Shown piece by piece: positions 1 to 8,853 of a stretch of DNA of 64,000 nucleotides. The position numbers were made by a program, and so were the translations under genes. How positions within the stretch are numbered: position 1 is the stretch's first letter; each line of letters starts with the position of its first letter. The DNA comes from Pseudomonas persica (GTDB lineage: Bacteria; Pseudomonadota; Gammaproteobacteria; Pseudomonadales; Pseudomonadaceae): contig NZ_OLKL01000018.1 of NCBI RefSeq assembly GCF_900291015.1, positions 124,001 through 188,000 of the forward strand, read 5' to 3'. A model generated the notes under the pieces. The model worked only from the letters and a program-made list of their open reading frames with translations, was not told where the DNA came from and ran no database searches.

Positions 1-593
1 CATTTGCCGAGCATCTTCACATCAATGATCTGCAAGTGCTCGGCCAGCAGCCGGAACGGTTCCATCAGGTAGAACGTGTGTTTGTGGTCAATGAAGTCGT
101 TGACCCCGAACGGCACGGTGATCACCAGCCGGCCACCCTGCTTGAGCAGGTCGTGGGCCTTTTCTACGAACAACTCCGGGCGTACCAGGTGTTCGAGCAC
201 TTCGCTGATGACAATGGTGTCCGGTTCAACCTCGAGCGTGTCCAGCGCGAGGAAGTCTGAATTGATATACGTGACGTTCTGCTGGATGTGTGCAGGCTCG
301 GCGGACAGGTAGCCTTTGGCCTCTTCAATGGCCTGCGGACTGGTGTCCACGCCAGTGACCTGGCAGCCTTCACGTGCCAGCAGCAGGGGCACGATGCCCT
401 GCGAGCAGCCAACATCCAGGATCCGGCGCCCTTTGACCTGGGCGCAGATCCAGTGGATGCGGGACTGCGTTTCGCGCATGAACTGATCCCCCAGCTTGCC
501 GTAATAGGCTTCCATCACGCGGTCATGAATATCGGCCAAAGGTGACGGCAGCTCTGTGTTCACGGTAGGTTTCTCAAGCGTGGGGTTGTTCAT
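1..593 (-). CDS. Class I SAM-dependent methyltransferase (partial, 3' end outside window)
   Basis: The start codon is at 593 on the minus strand and the frame stays open to base 1, so only the N-terminal ~197 residues are seen. Residues ~60-67 read LDVGCSQG, the glycine-rich SAM-binding motif I, followed by GVDTSP with the acidic residue that contacts the SAM ribose. Further on are VISEVLEHL and a TVPFG segment, as in UbiG/Methyltransf_11-type small-molecule O- or N-methyltransferases. The start lies 13 bp after the wecC stop on the same strand, so it is most likely the third gene of the wecB-wecC operon. A role in modifying an O-antigen sugar or capping a glycan chain is an inference from context; the substrate cannot be read from the sequence. 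Confidence 0.85.
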   Translation of the reverse strand, partial: MNNPTLEKPTVNTELPSPLADIHDRVMEAYYGKLGDQFMRETQSRIHWICAQVKGRRILDVGCSQGIVPLLLAREGCQVTGVDTSPQAIEEAKGYLSAEPAHIQQNVTYINSDFLALDTLEVEPDTIVISEVLEHLVRPELFVEKAHDLLKQGGRLVITVPFGVNDFIDHKHTFYLMEPFRLLAEHLQIIDVKMLGK

Positions 594-606
594 GCGGTTT
601 GATCCA

Positions 607-1869
607 TCAAGCCTGGGTAACGCCAGCGGCGTCGATCACGAATGCTGCGTCACGTATGTTGAAGGTGCCGCGGAATTCGCGGTGCTTCACCAGCAGTACG
701 TGGATATCGGCGCTGTCCTTGGCAAAGTCGAAGTCCACGTGCTCGTGGCGCGCCAGGCGCTGCGGCAAGGCTTCGATGTTTGGTTCGACCAGTTGCAGGG
801 TCGCTTCCAGCTCATTGCCCAGGCGCTCGGCGATGCTCAGGGCCGGGCTTTCGCGCAGGTCGTCGATATCGGCCTTGAAGGCCAGGCCGTAGCAGGCAAT
901 TTTCACTTGCTGGGCCGATTTGCCCGGGTTCTTGATCAGGAAGTTGGCCAGGGCCATCTTGACCTTGTCGATCACCCACTCGGGCTTGCTGTCGTTGACC
1001 ACGCGGGCCGTGCGGATCAGGCGCGCCTGCTCTGGGGTCTGGCTGACGATGAACCATGGGTCGACGGCGATGCAGTGGCCGCCCACGCCTGGGCCAGGCT
1101 GCAGGATGTTGACGCGCGGGTGGTGGTTGGCCAGGCGAATCAGCTCCCACACATCGATGTCCAGCTTGTCGCAGATGATCGACAGTTCGTTGGCGAAGGC
1201 AATGTTCACGTCACGGAAGCTGTTTTCGGTCAGCTTGCACATTTCTGCGGTGCGGGCGTTGGTGACGATGCACTCGCCTTCAACGAAGGTGCGGTACAGG
1301 CGTACGGCCGCTTCGGAGCACTTGTTGGTCATGCCGCCGATGATGCGGTCGTTTTCCACCAGCTCGCGCAGTACGTGGCCTGGCAGTACGCGCTCAGGGC
1401 AGTGGGCAACGCGGATGTCGGAGTCTTCGCCGTGGGTTTGCGGGAAGCTCAGGTCCGGACGGGCTTGGGCCAGCCAGAAGGCCATCTGCTCGGTGGCGCC
1501 AACCGGCGAGGTGGATTCGAGGATGACCAGGTCACCCTTTTTCAGCACGGGCGCGATGGCCTTGCTGGCGGACTCGATGTAGCTCAGGTCCGGCTGGTGG
1601 TCATCCATGAACGGGGTTGGCACGGCGATCAGGAAGGCGTCGGCAGCTTCCGGAACGGTGGAGGCGCGCAGGAAACCTTCGGTTACGGCCGCGTGTACCA
1701 CCATGTCCAGCTCAGGCTCGACGATGTGGATTTCACCACGGTTGATGGTGTCGACTGCATGCTTGTTTACGTCGATGCCGATGACATGCTTCTTGCGTGC
1801 GGCGAAAACGGCGGCGGTTGGCAGGCCGATATAGCCCAGGCCTACGACGGAAATTTTATTGAAGCTCAT
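607..1869 (-). CDS. wecC: UDP-N-acetyl-D-mannosamine dehydrogenase
   Basis: This 420-residue protein is of the UDP-glucose/GDP-mannose dehydrogenase family. It oxidises UDP-ManNAc to UDP-N-acetyl-mannosaminuronate with two NAD+ in the cytoplasm. The N-terminal Rossmann motif [10 protein letters not shown] is at residues 8-17. The central domain has [19 protein letters not shown] with the family lysine, and the catalytic cysteine lies in [13 protein letters not shown]. The length is typical. The start overlaps the wecB stop by 4 bp (ATGA-type), indicating translational coupling. The product of wecB is the substrate of this enzyme, so the pair supplies a ManNAcA-type sugar nucleotide, presumably for LPS O-antigen. 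A WbpA/WbpO-like relative acting on another UDP-HexNAc is possible, but the adjacent epimerase favours WecC. Confidence 0.93.
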   Translation of the reverse strand: MSFNKISVVGLGYIGLPTAAVFAARKKHVIGIDVNKHAVDTINRGEIHIVEPELDMVVHAAVTEGFLRASTVPEAADAFLIAVPTPFMDDHQPDLSYIESASKAIAPVLKKGDLVILESTSPVGATEQMAFWLAQARPDLSFPQTHGEDSDIRVAHCPERVLPGHVLRELVENDRIIGGMTNKCSEAAVRLYRTFVEGECIVTNARTAEMCKLTENSFRDVNIAFANELSIICDKLDIDVWELIRLANHHPRVNILQPGPGVGGHCIAVDPWFIVSQTPEQARLIRTARVVNDSKPEWVIDKVKMALANFLIKNPGKSAQQVKIACYGLAFKADIDDLRESPALSIAERLGNELEATLQLVEPNIEALPQRLARHEHVDFDFAKDSADIHVLLVKHREFRGTFNIRDAAFVIDAAGVTQA

Positions 1870-3008
1870 GCTGCGTCCTTGGAGTTAGAGAAGGCGGAAA
1901 GTGCGTCGAGGATTCGCGCGCACGCTTTTCCATCGCCGTAGGGGTTGTGGGCGAAGCTCATCTCGCGATAGGTCGCATCGTCGGTGAGCAGTTTCGCCAG
2001 GTGTTCGGTGATCGATGCCACGTCGGTGCCCACCAGCTTGACGGTACCGGCGGCCACGGCTTCCGGGCGCTCGGTGGTGTCACGCATGACCAGTACCGGC
2101 TTGCCCAGGGCGGGGGCCTCTTCCTGGATGCCGCCGGAGTCGGTCAGGATCAGGTAGGAACGGGTCATCAGGTAGACGAACGGCAGGTAGTCCAGCGGCT
2201 CGATCAGGTGAATGTTGCTGACGTCGGCCAGCAGGCGGTTGACCGGTTCGCGCACGTTCGGGTTGAGGTGTACCGGGTACACGATGTCCACATCAGGGAA
2301 CTGGCGCGCGGTTTGTACCAGCGCCTGGCAGATGCGCTCGAAGCCGTCACCAAAGTTTTCCCGGCGGTGGCCGGTGACCAGCACCATGCGGCGCTCGGGG
2401 TTCAGGAAGCTGAACTGGGTTTCGAACTGGCTTTTCAGTGCGGGGCTTTCAAGCTTGCGGACCACTTCCAGCAGCGCGTCGATCACGGTGTTGCCGGTGG
2501 TGTGGATGGTCGCGGCGTCGGTGCCTTCACGCAGCAGGTTGTCCTGCGACGTGGAGGTGGGCGCGAAGTGCAGGGCGGCCAGTGCGCCGGTCAGGCGGCG
2601 GTTGCCTTCTTCCGGCCATGGCGAATACAGGTTGCCAGTGCGCAGGCCGGCTTCCACGTGGGCAATCGGAATCTGCTGGTAGTACGCGGCCAGGCTGGTG
2701 GCCAGGGTTGTTGCGGTGTCGCCGTGCACCAGCACCACGTCGGGCTTGAACTCGGCCAGCACAGGTTTCAGACCCTGCAGGATGGCAGTGGTCACATCAG
2801 TCAGGTCCTGGCCTGGCTTCATGATGTTCAAGTCGTAGTCGGGCGTGATCTCGAACAGCTCCAGTACCTGGTCGAGCATCTGGCGGTGCTGGCCAGTTAC
2901 GCAGACGCGCGACTCGAAACGGTCGTCCTGGGCAAGGTTGAGGGCCAAGGGGGCCATTTTGATGGCCTCAGGGCGGGTGCCAAATACAGTGAGGGTCTTG
3001 AGGGGCAC
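1866..3008 (-). CDS. wecB: UDP-N-acetylglucosamine 2-epimerase (non-hydrolysing)
   Basis: A 380-residue cytoplasmic enzyme that interconverts UDP-GlcNAc and UDP-ManNAc. Family signatures are [12 protein letters not shown] at residues 10-21, [22 protein letters not shown] and [19 protein letters not shown], the last being the nucleotide-binding loop of the GT-B-like fold. The only in-frame start giving the standard N-terminus is GTG at 3008-3006, since [15 protein letters not shown] begins there; the Shine-Dalgarno is poor (AAGAAG about 9 nt upstream). It is first of the leftward wecB-wecC-methyltransferase set and is followed with a 4-bp overlap by wecC. The ~690 bp upstream are non-coding and must hold its promoter, though I could not pick one with confidence. 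Confidence 0.93.
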   Translation of the reverse strand: MPLKTLTVFGTRPEAIKMAPLALNLAQDDRFESRVCVTGQHRQMLDQVLELFEITPDYDLNIMKPGQDLTDVTTAILQGLKPVLAEFKPDVVLVHGDTATTLATSLAAYYQQIPIAHVEAGLRTGNLYSPWPEEGNRRLTGALAALHFAPTSTSQDNLLREGTDAATIHTTGNTVIDALLEVVRKLESPALKSQFETQFSFLNPERRMVLVTGHRRENFGDGFERICQALVQTARQFPDVDIVYPVHLNPNVREPVNRLLADVSNIHLIEPLDYLPFVYLMTRSYLILTDSGGIQEEAPALGKPVLVMRDTTERPEAVAAGTVKLVGTDVASITEHLAKLLTDDATYREMSFAHNPYGDGKACARILDALSAFSNSKDAA

Positions 3009-3697
3009 GGCGACGGTCTTCTTTGTGTGATTGAAGGCTGTTGGATCAGGTGCTACAGGTGCGAATCGCGGGTATTACGCAAATCGGCCGGGGGGATTGG
3101 CCTGGGGCGCTCCACACACGCAAGCGCGAGCGGGGAGTTTTGAAGGTGGTGAAAAAAAATTCATTTAGCTTGGATCCTTCAAGCGTAGCGGTTGTCCGAC
3201 TGCCGCAAATTTATCACTTCGTCATCAATATGGCATCCCGTCTGGCACGTTTTTTTCCCCTGAGCGGCCAATTTTGCCCATATGTATCGACAGATTGGAT
3301 CCTATATTTGTAAGTTGCATCAGGAAAAACGATTGTTTGATGTTAATCAGGCATCATGCCAATAAAGTCAATTCGACTGAGGCATGCGACGAACGGGCAG
3401 TGGCCTTGCTCGGCAAGGCTTGTGAGAAAAACAACAGCGTTTGGTCTGAATGAAACCTAGGTTAAACGGGAATTTACCTGAAGGCTATTTGCCATCATCT
3501 TTGTTTCATGAAGGTACCCTGAAATATGGCGTAATGCCATTGTTTTTGGGTAAGCCGAAGTTGCATTTTTAATGTCGGATTCGGTAACGATTAACCGGGC
3601 CAAGTACCTGTTTGCAAAAAGGCAGAACCGCTAGGGTTGATTGCGCAGCCGAAGGAAAACGGCTGCTGGAAAATGACCAACCCAAGGAGTGTTCACC
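3009..3697. other. Long, relatively AT-rich non-coding region between wecB and comEA-like gene
   Basis: No convincing protein is encoded in these ~690 bases. The stretch is visibly more AT-rich than its surroundings, with an A-run near 3151-3158 and T-runs near 3250-3256 and 3543-3547. Two hairpins stand out: GCCTTGC/GCAAGGC at 3403-3419 with a 3-nt loop, and ATGGC/GCCAT at 3526-3540 followed by TGTTTTT. The second resembles a weak rightward terminator. The stretch probably holds the promoter of the O-antigen operon on the minus strand and the leader of the comEA-like gene on the plus strand. I looked for an ops/JUMPstart element and did not find one. Confidence 0.5.
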
Positions 3698-4033
3698 ATG
3701 CGTAACAACGTTCTGTCGTACCTGCTGCTGCCGCTGTTCGCCAGCCTGTCCTTTTCCCTTAGCGCCGCCCCGGCCAGCGCCACGGCGGTGCCCGAACCAG
3801 TGCCGGTGGTGAGCCAGCAGCAGGCCCAGCAGCCGCAGCGGCTGGACCTGAACACGGCTGATGCGCTGACTTTGCAGAAGGAGTTGAACGGTATAGGGAA
3901 GGCCAAGGCCGAGGCCATCGTGGCCTACCGGGAGGCCAATGGGCCGTTTGCTTCGGTGGATGAACTGCTGGAGATCAAGGGCATTGGCAATGCGTTGCTG
4001 GAGCGCAACCGGGACAAGGTGATGGTGGAGTAA
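3698..4033 (+). CDS. ComEA-like helix-hairpin-helix protein
   Basis: A 111-residue exported DNA-binding protein. The ATG at 3698 is chosen over an in-frame GTG at 3689 because AAGGAG sits at 3684-3689. Residues 1-30 form a signal peptide (MRNNVLSYLLLPLFASLSFS, then alanine-rich). A proline/glutamine-rich linker follows. The C-terminal ~60 residues form a tandem helix-hairpin-helix: LDLNTADALTLQKELNGIG and ASVDELLEIKGIGNALLERN, with the two G-I-G hairpins typical of ComEA. In competent bacteria ComEA binds incoming double-stranded DNA in the periplasm; in Pseudomonas the role is less defined. No other competence gene is adjacent, and the gene appears monocistronic. Confidence 0.88.
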   Translation: MRNNVLSYLLLPLFASLSFSLSAAPASATAVPEPVPVVSQQQAQQPQRLDLNTADALTLQKELNGIGKAKAEAIVAYREANGPFASVDELLEIKGIGNALLERNRDKVMVE

Positions 4034-4132
4034 GCGGGAAAAGGGGCTGGGGCTTATGCCCTGGCCCTGACCATGCAGGAGATCGCCCAGCCCTTTGGGC
4101 TGCGCTGTCGCGTAGAGAACTGAGTTCGCTGC

Positions 4133-4300
4133 CTAGCGGTCTTGCGCGTCCTTGGCATCCGCTTCGGCATTGCGCTCATGCACCTTGCGCAGCTGTTCTT
4201 CGGTCAGTGGCAGTTTTTTGGCCGTATCGCGCAGCAGCATCAGCCCGCCGACGATCGAGCCGAGGGCTATGATGAGTATCAGCCAGGCATACCAGGGCAT
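4133..4300 (-). CDS. DUF2897-like small membrane protein
   Basis: A 55-residue protein starting at 4300 (MPWYAWLILIIALGSIVGG), with a strong AAAGGAG about 6 nt before the start. Residues 4-25 form one transmembrane helix; the C-terminal half is charged and hydrophilic (KLPLTEEQLRKVHERNAEA), probably cytoplasmic. Size and layout fit the DUF2897 family of gammaproteobacteria, whose function is not known. It faces away from pyrF. A longer in-frame upstream extension exists but has no Shine-Dalgarno and would bury the membrane helix. Confidence 0.75.
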   Translation of the reverse strand: MPWYAWLILIIALGSIVGGLMLLRDTAKKLPLTEEQLRKVHERNAEADAKDAQDR

Positions 4301-4481
4301 TGTCGTTCTCCTTTGCTGCTGATGGGCAGCGCTTGTACGAATATTGAGCAATTGCCCGTTCCGTTGGTTCAATTATAGGAGCCAGCTACTGTCGGGCCAA
4401 TTCCATGACCCGCGGGCCCCAAAGCCTGCGCTACTTCGTTTACAATGCGCGCCGTTTTCGACTTGCCAAGAGACCCTGCCC

Positions 4482-5183
4482 ATGTCCGCCTGCCAGACGC
4501 CCCTGATCGTCGCCCTGGATTTCCCTAGCCGTGAGGCCGCCCTGAAGCTGGCTGACCAGCTTGACCCTGCGCTGTGCCGGGTGAAGGTTGGCAAGGAGCT
4601 GTTCACCAGCAGCGCTTCGGGCATTGTCGAAACCCTGTGCGACAAGGGCTTCGAAGTGTTCCTGGACCTCAAGTTCCACGACATCCCCAACACTACCGCC
4701 ATGGCGGTGAAGGCTGCGGCCGAGATGGGTGTGTGGATGGTGAACGTGCATTGCTCCGGTGGCTTGCGCATGATGGCGGCTTGCCGCGAAGAGCTGGCCA
4801 AGCGCAGCGGCCCGCAGCCGTTGCTGATTGGCGTGACCGTGCTGACCAGCATGGAGCGTGAAGACCTGGCCGGTATCGGCCTGGATGTCGACCCGCAAGA
4901 GCAGGTGCTGCGCCTGGCGGCGCTGGCCGAGAAGGCTGGCATGGACGGTCTGGTGTGCTCGGCGCTGGAGGCCCCGGCGCTGAAGGCGGCCCATCCGTCA
5001 CTGCAGCTGGTGACCCCGGGCATTCGCCCGGCGGGCAGTGCGCAGGATGACCAGCGCCGTATCCTCACTCCGCGCCAGGCGCTGGATGCGGGTTCGGATT
5101 ACCTGGTAATCGGTCGCCCGATCAGTCAGGCCGCCGACCCGGCGCAAGCGCTGGCTGCGGTGGTGGCGGAGATTCGTGGGTAA
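4482..5183 (+). CDS. pyrF: Orotidine 5'-phosphate decarboxylase
   Basis: A 233-residue enzyme that decarboxylates OMP to UMP, the last step of de novo pyrimidine synthesis, in the cytoplasm. The start [14 protein letters not shown] at 4482 gives the standard N-terminus with the first substrate-binding aspartate. The catalytic D-x-K-x-x-D signature is [12 protein letters not shown]. The phosphate-binding end is VTPGIRPAG and the last strand is [10 protein letters not shown]. The length is usual for the bacterial family. It appears monocistronic, with a rho-independent terminator about 20 bp downstream. Confidence 0.97.
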   Translation: MSACQTPLIVALDFPSREAALKLADQLDPALCRVKVGKELFTSSASGIVETLCDKGFEVFLDLKFHDIPNTTAMAVKAAAEMGVWMVNVHCSGGLRMMAACREELAKRSGPQPLLIGVTVLTSMEREDLAGIGLDVDPQEQVLRLAALAEKAGMDGLVCSALEAPALKAAHPSLQLVTPGIRPAGSAQDDQRRILTPRQALDAGSDYLVIGRPISQAADPAQALAAVVAEIRG

Positions 5184-5201
5184 CCAGCCTGCATTATTGA
5201 G

Positions 5202-5232
5202 AAAGGCCGGTACGCAAGTGCTGGCCTTTTTT
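5202..5232 (+). terminator. Rho-independent terminator of pyrF
   Basis: AAAGGCC pairs with GGCCTTT across a loop of about 14 nt, followed by a T run ending at 5232. It starts 19 bp after the pyrF stop. Confidence 0.75.
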
Positions 5233-5286
5233 GTTTCTGCCTGCCTGGCACAGAAGCACACAACCTTTGGAGCTAGTGCGATGCAT

Positions 5287-5434
5287 GTGGGAGCGGGTTC
5301 ACCCGCGAAGAATGCAACACGGTACATGGCACCGGCTGCGCCGGTATTCGCGGGTAAACCCGCTCCCACAGGTACAGCGTCGGGTTCAAGGGTGGTGCTT
5401 TACCTGTGGGAGCTGGCTTGCCGGCGATGAGGCC
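5287..5434. repeat. REP cluster (three elements)
   Basis: Three P. putida-type REP elements lie here: 5287-5310 (GTGGGAGCGGGTTCACCCGC core), 5345-5372 in inverted orientation, and 5403-5434, a variant with core GCTGGCTTGCCGGCGAT. The first two face each other as a REP pair. They lie between the convergent ends of pyrF and the MDR reductase gene. Confidence 0.9.
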
Positions 5435-5453
5435 AGTGTTGGCTACCTCAATC

Positions 5454-6455
5454 TCAAACCTTGAGCACCAACTTGCCAAAGTTCTCCCCACTGAACAGCT
5501 TCAGCAAGGTCTCGGGGAAAGTCTCCAACCCTTCCACCACATCCTCCTTGCTCTTCACCTGCCCGCTGGCCAGCCACCCGGCAATCTCCAGCGCAGCCTT
5601 GCCATAGTCCTTGGCGTAATCCATCACCACAAAGCCTTCCATGCGCGCGCGGTTCACCAATAGCGACAGGTAGTTGGCCGGGCCTTTGACCGCCTCCTTG
5701 TTGTTGTACTGGCTGATTGCGCCGCAAATCACGATGCGTGCCTTGAAGTTGATGCGGGTCAGCACGGCGTCGAGGATGTCGCCGCCAACGTTGTCGAAGT
5801 ACACGTCCACGCCTTTAGGACATTCGCGCTTCAGGCCGGCCAGCACGTCTTCGGCCTTGTAGTCGATCACCCCGTCAAAGCCCAGTTCGTCCTTCAGGTA
5901 CTGGCATTTCTCGGCGCCGCCGGCAATACCGACCACGCGGCAGCCTTTGATCTTGGCAATTTGCCCGACAATGCTGCCCACCGCGCCGGCCGCGCCGGAG
6001 ATGACCACGGTATCACCAGCCTTGGGCTGGCCGACGTCCAGCAGGGCGAAGTAGGCGGTCATGCCGGTCATGCCCAGCGCCGACAGGTAGCGGGGCAGGG
6101 GGGCCAGGCTGGGGTCGATCTTGTGCAGGCCCTGAGCCTCGCCGGTGAAGTAGTCCTGCACGCCAAGGGCGCCGCTGACATGATCGCCCGGCTTGTAGGC
6201 GGGGTGGTTGGAGGCGACCACTTCGCCAACGCCTAGCGCGCGCATCACCTGGCCGAGGGCCACGGGCGGGATGTAGGACTTGCCTTCGTTCATCCAGCCG
6301 CGCATGGCCGGGTCCAGCGACAGGTACAGGTTGCGCACCAGTACCTGGCCTTCGCCGGGGTGTTCGGCGGGCACGCTCTCGAAGCTGAAGTCGTCACGGC
6401 GCACGGCGCCGACCGGGCGTTTGGCGAGCAGGAAGCGGCGGTTGGTGTGGGTCAT
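5454..6455 (-). CDS. NADP-dependent oxidoreductase, MDR superfamily (CurA-like)
   Basis: A 333-residue medium-chain dehydrogenase/reductase of the zinc-independent leukotriene B4 dehydrogenase / curcumin reductase branch. These enzymes reduce alpha,beta-unsaturated ketones with NADPH. The N-terminus MTHTNRRFLLAKRPVG is typical, with LYLSLDPAMRGWMNE at residues ~46-60 and the nucleotide-binding motif GAAGAVGSIVGQIAKIKG at ~155-172. YFDNVGGDILDAVL and the C-terminal SGENFGKLVLKV are also family features. No structural-zinc cysteines are present. It is transcribed divergently from the SDR gene at 6630, with about 170 bp between. The physiological substrate is unknown. Confidence 0.9.
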   Translation of the reverse strand: MTHTNRRFLLAKRPVGAVRRDDFSFESVPAEHPGEGQVLVRNLYLSLDPAMRGWMNEGKSYIPPVALGQVMRALGVGEVVASNHPAYKPGDHVSGALGVQDYFTGEAQGLHKIDPSLAPLPRYLSALGMTGMTAYFALLDVGQPKAGDTVVISGAAGAVGSIVGQIAKIKGCRVVGIAGGAEKCQYLKDELGFDGVIDYKAEDVLAGLKRECPKGVDVYFDNVGGDILDAVLTRINFKARIVICGAISQYNNKEAVKGPANYLSLLVNRARMEGFVVMDYAKDYGKAALEIAGWLASGQVKSKEDVVEGLETFPETLLKLFSGENFGKLVLKV

Positions 6456-6629
6456 GGCGGATCCTTGTGGGCAGTGGAGGGGTAGGTGTTCAATCTACCC
6501 TGTTGATGTAGGCAGGTCGTTAACATCACTGACAAGCATGGTAGCCCAACCGGTGGGGTGATGATGCTGCCCGGTCGGATGCTGCCTGACTATGCTCTGA
6601 GCCCCATCAAGCACGCTTTGGAGCACGCG

Positions 6630-7391
6630 ATGAGCATGACCTTTTCCGGCCAGGTAGCCCTGGTCACCGGCGGTGCTGCCGGCATCGGCCGGGCAACCGC
6701 CCTGGCTTTCGCCCAGGAGGGCCTGAAAGTGGTGGTGGCCGATCTCGACCCGGTCGGTGGCGAGGCTACTGTGGCCTTGATCCGTGCGGCGGGCGGCGAG
6801 GCGCAGTTCATTGCCTGTGACGTTACCCGCGACGCCGAGGTGCGCCAGCTGCATGAGCGCCTGATCGCCGCCTATGGCCGGTTGGACTATGCCTACAACA
6901 ACGCGGGTATCGAGATAGAGCAAGGCCGCCTGGCCGAGGGTAGCGAGGCGGAGTTCGATGCCATCATGGGCGTTAACGTGAAGGGTGTGTGGCTGTGCAT
7001 GAAGTACCAGCTGCCGCTGCTGCTGGCCCAGGGCGCTGGGGCCATCGTCAATACCGCTTCGGTGGCGGGCTTGGCGGCGGCGCCGAAGATGAGCATCTAC
7101 AGCGCCTCCAAGCACGCGGTGATCGGCCTGACCAAGTCGGCGGCCATCGAGTACGCCAAGAAGGGCATTCGAGTGAATGCGGTGTGCCCGGCGGTGATCG
7201 ACACCGACATGTTCCGCCGCGCCTACCAGACCGACCCGCGCAAGGCCGAGTTTGCCGCCGCCATGCACCCGCTGGGGCGCATTGGCAAGGTCGAGGAAAT
7301 TGCCAGCGCCGTGCTGTACCTGTGCAGCGACGGCGCGGCGTTTACCACCGGGCATTGCCTGACGGTGGATGGTGGGGCTACGGCGATCTGA
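6630..7391 (+). CDS. Short-chain dehydrogenase/reductase (SDR)
   Basis: A 253-residue classical SDR. The start at 6630 (MSMTFSGQVALVTGG) follows GGAG at 6620-6623; an in-frame upstream ATG at 6558 lacks a good ribosome site. It has the TGxxxGIG cofactor motif (VTGGAAGIGRATALA, residues ~12-26), the NNAG motif, the catalytic YSASK, and a C-terminal TGHCLTVDGGATAI tail. Aspartate in VVADLD after beta-2 suggests NAD(H) preference. Substrate unknown. A divergent oxidoreductase lies upstream and a REP pair downstream. Confidence 0.9.
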   Translation: MSMTFSGQVALVTGGAAGIGRATALAFAQEGLKVVVADLDPVGGEATVALIRAAGGEAQFIACDVTRDAEVRQLHERLIAAYGRLDYAYNNAGIEIEQGRLAEGSEAEFDAIMGVNVKGVWLCMKYQLPLLLAQGAGAIVNTASVAGLAAAPKMSIYSASKHAVIGLTKSAAIEYAKKGIRVNAVCPAVIDTDMFRRAYQTDPRKAEFAAAMHPLGRIGKVEEIASAVLYLCSDGAAFTTGHCLTVDGGATAI

Positions 7392-7404
7392 CCTGATGCC
7401 GTGT

Positions 7405-7500
7405 GGCCTTCTTCGCGGGTAAACCCGCTCCCACAGGTACCCCGCTGGCCTCAGGGCTGGTGATACCCCTGTGGGAGCGGGTTTACCCGCGAAGGGGCCC
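7405..7500. repeat. REP pair
   Basis: Inverted pair of P. putida REP elements at 7405-7437 and 7468-7500 with a ~30-bp spacer. The right element overlaps the last codons of the leftward MFS gene (stop at 7451), so part of the REP is translated. Confidence 0.9.
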
Positions 7501-8626
7501 TGGCAGACCACCACAATGCCAGCCCAACCACCAAACACCCCATCACCAGTACCACACCAAACACCAGCAGCGCCAACCGCGACCCCAACCGGTCACTGAG
7601 CAACCCGGTAAAGATCACCGGCAAGCTGAACCCTAGGTACGCCAGCAAAAAGAAGCCGGCACAGGCCCGTGTCTTTTCGTTACCGGCCAGCTCGTTCACC
7701 GCCGCCAGCCCGCCAAGGTAGATAAACCCGTAGCACGCACTGCTGGCCGCCACCGCGCCCAGCAACACCGCCCCCAGCTGCCCGCGGTCGGCACCCCAGG
7801 CCAGCACGGCATAACCACACGGCAGTATCAGCAACCCCAGCAACGCGGCCGTTCGGCTACTCAGGCGCCGCGCCATTGGCTGGAAGATCAACCCGCAGCT
7901 GATCACGCAGAAGGTCGAGAACCCCGACCAGGCGCTCAGCCCATGCTGGCGCAGGATGCCTGGCAGCAGGGCGATAACCACCCCCGAGCAGGCCCACGCC
8001 AGCAAAATGGCCAGGCCATAACCCACGCTGCCACGCGGGTAGCAGGGCAGGCGCAGCATGGGGGTGCGTTGTGCCGGGCGTGGATCGGGCAGGCGCCATA
8101 CCAGCAGCATGGCCAGCGCCGCCAGCAGCAGTTGCAGGTGGAAGCTGCCCGGCGTCAGGCTGGGGCCGCGCAGCAGAAACAGGCTGGTCAGCGCCGCGCC
8201 CAGGCCGAAGCCCAGCGAGGTGCTGGCGGTGACCCATGTCGCGGCGCGGGGGCCATGCGCGCTGCCCATCAGCTCGCCCATGTAGGCGGTTGCCGTGGCG
8301 GTGGCCAGGCCCGTGCCCAGGCCCAGGCACATGCGCGCCAGACCCAGGGTTTGCAAGCTGGGGGCCAATGACATCAGCCCCGTGGCGACCATCGACAGGG
8401 CCAGGGCGGCCAGAATCAGCGGCCGGCGCCCGACCCGGTCGGCCAGGCCACCCAGGGCCAGCAGCACCGGCAGCACGCCAAGCACATAGCCGGAGAAGGC
8501 CACTGCGGTGGCGGCGGCGCCTTGGCCGGAAAGGTCGGCGTAGGTGATGTACAGCGGGGCTGGCAGGTTGACGGCCAGGGTGATCAGGCAGAGGGCGAAG
8601 GCCAGGCGGGCCGGGGCGCAGAGCAT
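7451..8626 (-). CDS. MFS transporter (DHA1-like exporter)
   Basis: A 391-residue major facilitator with about 12 predicted hydrophobic helices. The N-terminus MLCAPARLAFALCLITLAVN leads into helix 1, and the motif-A-like loop GGLADRVGRRPLI follows helix 2. The last ~12 residues ([10 protein letters not shown] and on) are the translation of an inverted REP element, so the native C-terminus probably ended near ALWWSARAP. It is transcribed divergently from a MocR-type regulator (start 8854), which suggests that the regulator controls it. The substrate is unknown; an inner-membrane efflux role is inferred from the family. Confidence 0.87.
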   Translation of the reverse strand: MLCAPARLAFALCLITLAVNLPAPLYITYADLSGQGAAATAVAFSGYVLGVLPVLLALGGLADRVGRRPLILAALALSMVATGLMSLAPSLQTLGLARMCLGLGTGLATATATAYMGELMGSAHGPRAATWVTASTSLGFGLGAALTSLFLLRGPSLTPGSFHLQLLLAALAMLLVWRLPDPRPAQRTPMLRLPCYPRGSVGYGLAILLAWACSGVVIALLPGILRQHGLSAWSGFSTFCVISCGLIFQPMARRLSSRTAALLGLLILPCGYAVLAWGADRGQLGAVLLGAVAASSACYGFIYLGGLAAVNELAGNEKTRACAGFFLLAYLGFSLPVIFTGLLSDRLGSRLALLVFGVVLVMGCLVVGLALWWSARAPSRVNPLPQGYHQP

Positions 8627-8659
8627 GGTTGGGGGTCCTGGTTTTCTGATGGTTGTTCC

Positions 8660-8753
8660 GGCCTGTTCGCGGGTGAACCCGCTCCCACAGTTACTGCACT
8701 GCTTTCGGGCTGGGTGCGATCCCTGTGGGAGCGGGTTTACCCGCGAAAGGGCC
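8660..8753. repeat. REP pair
   Basis: Inverted REP pair, 8660-8690 and 8722-8753, in the divergent spacer between the MFS gene and the MocR-type regulator, which is an uncommon position because most pairs in this window lie at 3' ends. Confidence 0.88.
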
Positions 8754-8822
8754 GGGCCTGCTCACTTTGATCTTTGGCCCACCCCGCCCACCAGACACAC
8801 CACCAACCCTTTTATGCTTAAC

Positions 8823-8845
8823 TGTTCGCTAAAAACTAGCGAACA
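8823..8845. promoter_or_regulatory. Perfect inverted repeat upstream of MocR-type gene (candidate operator)
   Basis: TGTTCGCTA at 8823-8831 and TAGCGAACA at 8837-8845 form perfect 9-bp arms with a 5-bp spacer, ending 8 bp before the start codon at 8854. Its position is right for a dimeric GntR/MocR winged-helix autoregulator. No Shine-Dalgarno is visible between the dyad and the ATG, so the mRNA may be leaderless or poorly translated. Confidence 0.6.
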
Positions 8846-8853
8846 CTTACCCC

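Noticed and set aside
556..1941. Long rightward open frame opposite wecC
   Set aside because: It is the antisense of wecC in a GC-rich genome; the leftward frame matches a known enzyme.
3009..3697. ops/JUMPstart element upstream of the O-antigen genes
   Set aside because: Searched by eye on both strands; only a CCGCTACGCT-like stretch was seen, which does not match GGCGGTAGCG.
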